This document shows, piece by piece, positions 61,483 to 64,000 of a stretch of DNA of 64,000 nucleotides. This stretch comes from a bacterium (GTDB lineage Bacteria; Desulfobacterota_D; UBA1144): the NCBI GenBank assembly GCA_018654605.1, contig JABILG010000003.1:1-64000 (forward strand). The letters are read 5' to 3'. The notes beneath the pieces were generated by a model, which was not told the origin of the DNA, did no database searches, and saw only the letters and a list, made by a program, of their open reading frames with translations. Each line of letters begins with the position of its first letter. Positions within the stretch are counted from its first letter, which is position 1. The position numbers and the translations under genes were made by a program.

Positions 61483-62154
61483 ATTGCTATCGGGCGTTTC
61501 AATCTTACCGGATAGAATTTCTATCCTCGATTCTAATACGGCGATAATCTTTTCAGCTCTTATTCTTTCGTCAAGCTCCTCAAGGAGTGATTGTCTGTCT
61601 GAAGCTTTTGCAACCATGGAAGAGGAAAGAGAGTCTGTAATTTTTGAAAGGGTGGAACTATTTTCTATCTTTATTTTATAGTCATCTGTGTACCCATCTA
61701 GCAATAGGTTCCACTTGTTAATTAATTCCATGATTCTTTTTTTAAAAGCTTCAGAGTTATCAGAGTAAGTAGTCTCTATTATTTTAATCTCAACTTCTCT
61801 GTACGGCTTATCATATAGTACCTTAGTAATTTCTATTCTTTTTAATCCGTAAAGAATTATATTTTTTTTACCATCTTCGGATTCTTCATTATTTATTATT
61901 CTACCAATACAACCTGTAGTTGATAATGATTCAGAATCCTCATCACCCATCTCTGTATTTAGTAATGTCATACAAATTAAGTTATGGCTAATGGATGAAT
62001 CTTGAACCATTTGTTTGTATCTATCTTCAAATATATGAAGGGGTAAGATAGTGCTAGGAAAGAAGACAACGTTATCAAGTGGAAACAAGGGAAGTTTCTT
62101 TGGCAGCGAGGAAATAATTTTGTCTTCATCAAAGTCTAAGAATAGAGTCTTCAT
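61465..62154 (-). CDS. LON N-terminal (substrate-binding) domain protein
   Basis: The 229-residue protein begins KKLPLFPLDNVVFFPSTILPLHIFEDRYKQMVQDS, the start of the Lon substrate-binding domain, then GCIGRIINNEES...KNIILYGLKRIEITKVL. The ATPase and protease domains of Lon are absent. Such stand-alone LON-domain proteins are widespread and poorly understood; binding to unfolded protein is assumed. A TGGTATAAT extended -10 lies 4 bases before the ATG. It is divergent from the aminotransferase gene across 45 bases. Confidence 0.9.
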   Translation of the reverse strand: MKTLFLDFDEDKIISSLPKKLPLFPLDNVVFFPSTILPLHIFEDRYKQMVQDSSISHNLICMTLLNTEMGDEDSESLSTTGCIGRIINNEESEDGKKNIILYGLKRIEITKVLYDKPYREVEIKIIETTYSDNSEAFKKRIMELINKWNLLLDGYTDDYKIKIENSSTLSKITDSLSSSMVAKASDRQSLLEELDERIRAEKIIAVLESRIEILSGKIETPDSNSTLIN

Positions 62155-62199
62155 ATTATTATTATACCAACAGTTATAAAAATTTATTATAATTCTATT

Positions 62200-63318
62200 A
62201 TGAAAAATAATATAGAAACAATTGATGGTAAACTTTTAATGGGACCTGGTCCTACAAATATCGATAGAAGAATAAAGTCTGCTTTATCAAGGGAGCCCTT
62301 GAGTCATTTAGACCCAGATTTTTTCTCAATTTTAGATAATATATCTTCTTCTTTAAGAAGAGTGTTTAAAACAAACAACAAGGTGACCTTTGCTGTATCC
62401 GGGACAGGTAGTTCTGGTATGGAGATGGCAATGACAAATTTAATTGAGCCTGGAGACGAGGTCCTAGTTCTAAAGAATGGGGAATTCGGAAATAGGATGG
62501 AGAATCTTGCCCAGAGGCTTAAAGCAAAGGTCTCAGTAATGTCTACTAAATGGGGAGAGTCTTTTGAACAATCTTTAGTTATAGAAAAGATTAAATCTAT
62601 GCCTAATTTGAAATTAGTTAGCGTTGTTCATGCCGAAACTTCTACCGGAGTACTTCAGGAAATTGACTTAATAGGAAAGTATCTAAAGAGTACTGATATA
62701 ATTTTTTTGGTGGATGCCGTAACTTCCTTAACTGGAGTAAATTTAGAAGTAGATGAGTGGGGAATCGATTCTTGTTTCTCAGGTAGTCAGAAATGTCTTA
62801 GTGTTCCACCTGGACTAGCTCCAATAACATTTAATGAGAAAGCACTCTTAAAGGTTAAGAATAGAAAGAATTTAAATAGTTCATGGTATTTTGATTTAAA
62901 AATGCTGATTAACTATTGGGGCGAGGAGAGAGTCTATCATCACACAGCACCTGTCAATATGCTTTTTGCTTTAAATGAGGGACTTTCTATTTGCCTGCAA
63001 GAAGGATTGGAAAAAAGATTCGAAAGACATAAATCCAATAGTGAATATTTCATGACTTTATTAAAACAAGTTGGACTCAAGTCTTTTGTAGATGAAGAAA
63101 AATTTAAAGCTCTTCCTGTTCTGAAATCCGTTATTATCCCAAAAGGAATGAATGACAAAGAGTTAAGATCAAAGATGTTAATTAATCATGATATTGAGAT
63201 TGGTGGTGGTTTAGGCCCAACTAAGGGTCAGATATGGAGATTTGGTTTAATGGGATTTAACTCTAAAAAAGAATTTATAGATGAGCTTTTTCGAAAGCTA
63301 GCTTTGTATATAAATTAA
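62200..63318 (+). CDS. Class V aminotransferase, alanine-glyoxylate / serine-pyruvate type
   Basis: The 372-residue PLP enzyme begins LLMGPGPTNIDRRIKSALSREPLSHLDPDF, then AVSGTGSSGMEMAMTNLIEPGDEVLVLKNGEFGNR, VHAETSTGVLQEIDLIG, LVDAVTSLTGVNLEVDEWGID and the PLP lysine in CFSGSQKCLSVPPGLAPITF. The sequence is the AGT/SPT branch, which makes glycine from glyoxylate or hydroxypyruvate from serine. TATAAT ends 6 bases before the ATG, with no ribosome-binding site. Confidence 0.93.
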   Translation: MKNNIETIDGKLLMGPGPTNIDRRIKSALSREPLSHLDPDFFSILDNISSSLRRVFKTNNKVTFAVSGTGSSGMEMAMTNLIEPGDEVLVLKNGEFGNRMENLAQRLKAKVSVMSTKWGESFEQSLVIEKIKSMPNLKLVSVVHAETSTGVLQEIDLIGKYLKSTDIIFLVDAVTSLTGVNLEVDEWGIDSCFSGSQKCLSVPPGLAPITFNEKALLKVKNRKNLNSSWYFDLKMLINYWGEERVYHHTAPVNMLFALNEGLSICLQEGLEKRFERHKSNSEYFMTLLKQVGLKSFVDEEKFKALPVLKSVIIPKGMNDKELRSKMLINHDIEIGGGLGPTKGQIWRFGLMGFNSKKEFIDELFRKLALYIN

Positions 63319-63366
63319 CTATTTGAATAACTTTAAAATTGATTTATCATTTTCTAACATTCCAAA

Positions 63367-64000
63367 ATGCTTGATGAATCTTATATTGAAGAATTAGTTA
63401 AAAAAAAGTTTCCTTTAAAGTCCACTATATTTCCAACTGGAATAGGTGACGATGCAGCAGTATTTAAGATTAAATCTGATAAGATTGTTTTTTCTTGTGA
63501 TTCACAAGTCGAGGGTATTCATTTTGACCTTAAATATCTAACCCCTGAACAGTTAGCATTTAGGGCGTTATCTGTAGCTTTAAGCGACTTATGTGCAATG
63601 GGTGCAAAACCTAAGTTCTTCTCTAACTCACTTTTTTTACCAAAAAGAACTTCAAAAGCTTTTATAAATAAGTTATTCAACGGTTTTAAGAATGGATGCA
63701 ACTATTATAGTGTAGATCTTGTTGGTGGCAATGTTTCTATGTCCGAATCTCTCATGCTAGATATAGGTGTTTTTGGTGAAGTTTTAAATGATAGATTTAA
63801 AGAAAGGAAAGCAAGTAGAGTTGGCGATTTAATTTATGTAACAGGGAAAATTGGTGATGGATCCTTAGGCTTAGATTTACTTAGGAAAAAAAAGAGATTT
63901 ACTTTTAAAGAAAAATTAATTATATCCAAGTATAAATCTCCACGTGCGAGGGTTAAATTAGGACTATTCTTGGGCCAGTTAAAATTTCTAACCTCAATGA
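63367..64000 (+). CDS. thiL: Thiamine-monophosphate kinase, 3' end cut by window
   Basis: This frame is missing from the ORF track because it runs off the window without a stop. 211 codons are readable from the ATG at 63367. The product starts MLDESYIEELVKKKFP and shows PTGIGDDAAVF, SCDSQVEGIHFD, FRALSVALSDLCAMGAKP, DLVGGNVSMSE and YVTGKIGDGSLGL, the ThiL (PurM-like) order. It phosphorylates thiamine monophosphate to the diphosphate. TAACAT ends 6 bases before the ATG. The ORF listed at 63519-63701 on the minus strand is its shadow. Confidence 0.94.
   Translation, partial: MLDESYIEELVKKKFPLKSTIFPTGIGDDAAVFKIKSDKIVFSCDSQVEGIHFDLKYLTPEQLAFRALSVALSDLCAMGAKPKFFSNSLFLPKRTSKAFINKLFNGFKNGCNYYSVDLVGGNVSMSESLMLDIGVFGEVLNDRFKERKASRVGDLIYVTGKIGDGSLGLDLLRKKKRFTFKEKLIISKYKSPRARVKLGLFLGQLKFLTSM

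Noticed and set aside
1-64000. CRISPR arrays, insertion sequences, phage genes, integrons or toxin-antitoxin pairs
   Set aside because: I saw no regularly spaced direct repeats, transposase or integrase motifs, terminal inverted repeats or target duplications in reading the window. The region looks like core chromosome.

Overview
This window is a dense, strongly AT-rich (about one-third G+C by eye) bacterial chromosome segment from a Gram-negative organism. An outer-membrane porin-like barrel, a TolC protein, a TonB-dependent BtuB-like receptor and a LapA-type protein show the outer membrane. Gene spacing is very tight, TTG starts are frequent, and no insertion sequences, phage genes or CRISPR arrays are visible. 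Taken together (streamlined AT-rich genome, peptidoglycan-sugar recycling, coenzyme F420 synthesis, ThyX, archaeal-type ApgM and class I aldolase, split ATP synthase operon) this suggests a marine uncultured lineage. Candidate phylum Dadabacteria is my best guess, as inference only; a Desulfobacterota-like relative is the alternative.

Layout. 1-9.5 kb: a 5'-cut porin gene, a strong terminator, tolC, purH on the minus strand, then murQ-anmK-nagZ plus a sodium:solute symporter, a peptidoglycan amino-sugar recycling operon. 9.5-18 kb: erpA; pepP-mazG; and a minus-strand operon aroA-cmk-ispH-sppA-lapA-lipA-apgM. 18-24 kb: DUF1152 protein, AEC transporter, DoxX, pgi, fabH, two unrecognised small proteins and a BtuF-like cobalamin-binding protein. 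24-31 kb: btuB behind a cobalamin riboswitch, divergent from the F420 operon cofD-cofE-cofG-cofH-cysE. 31-38 kb: argC and central carbon genes gap-pgk-fba, fbp, cvpA, and a polyprenyl synthase. 38-46 kb: methylmalonyl-CoA mutase large subunit, rimI, queC-queE, a decayed sirtuin-like gene, thyX, a truncated AMP-ligase-like gene, a CCA/poly(A) polymerase and a quinone oxidoreductase. 46-52 kb: hemL-atpZ-atpI-atpB-atpE, ispE, tRNA-Gln, a sigma-70 factor and an LLM (F420-type) oxidoreductase. 52-64 kb: a biotin-dependent acyl-CoA carboxylase operon (pccB-accC-bccp) with a peptide-binding protein, coaE-gltX, ruvX, a hydrolase, a LON-domain protein, a class V aminotransferase and a 3'-cut thiL.

How it fits together. 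Propionyl-CoA carboxylase plus methylmalonyl-CoA mutase make a B12-dependent propionyl-CoA to succinyl-CoA route, matched by riboswitch-controlled B12 uptake. The murQ/anmK/nagZ set turns recovered cell-wall sugars into GlcNAc-6-phosphate, and the adjacent symporter is the obvious candidate importer. CofD/E/G/H make F420, used by proteins such as the LLM enzyme.

Most notable signals: cofG and cofH lie in one reading frame separated by a single TAG, like a split FbiC; QueC has lost all four zinc cysteines; two degenerate homologues (sirtuin-like, acyl-CoA-synthetase-like) flank thyX; many first genes have a -10 box only 4-8 bases before the start codon (probable leaderless mRNAs); and ten of thirteen convergent gene pairs overlap, five of them with interlocked stop codons in TTAA or TTAG.
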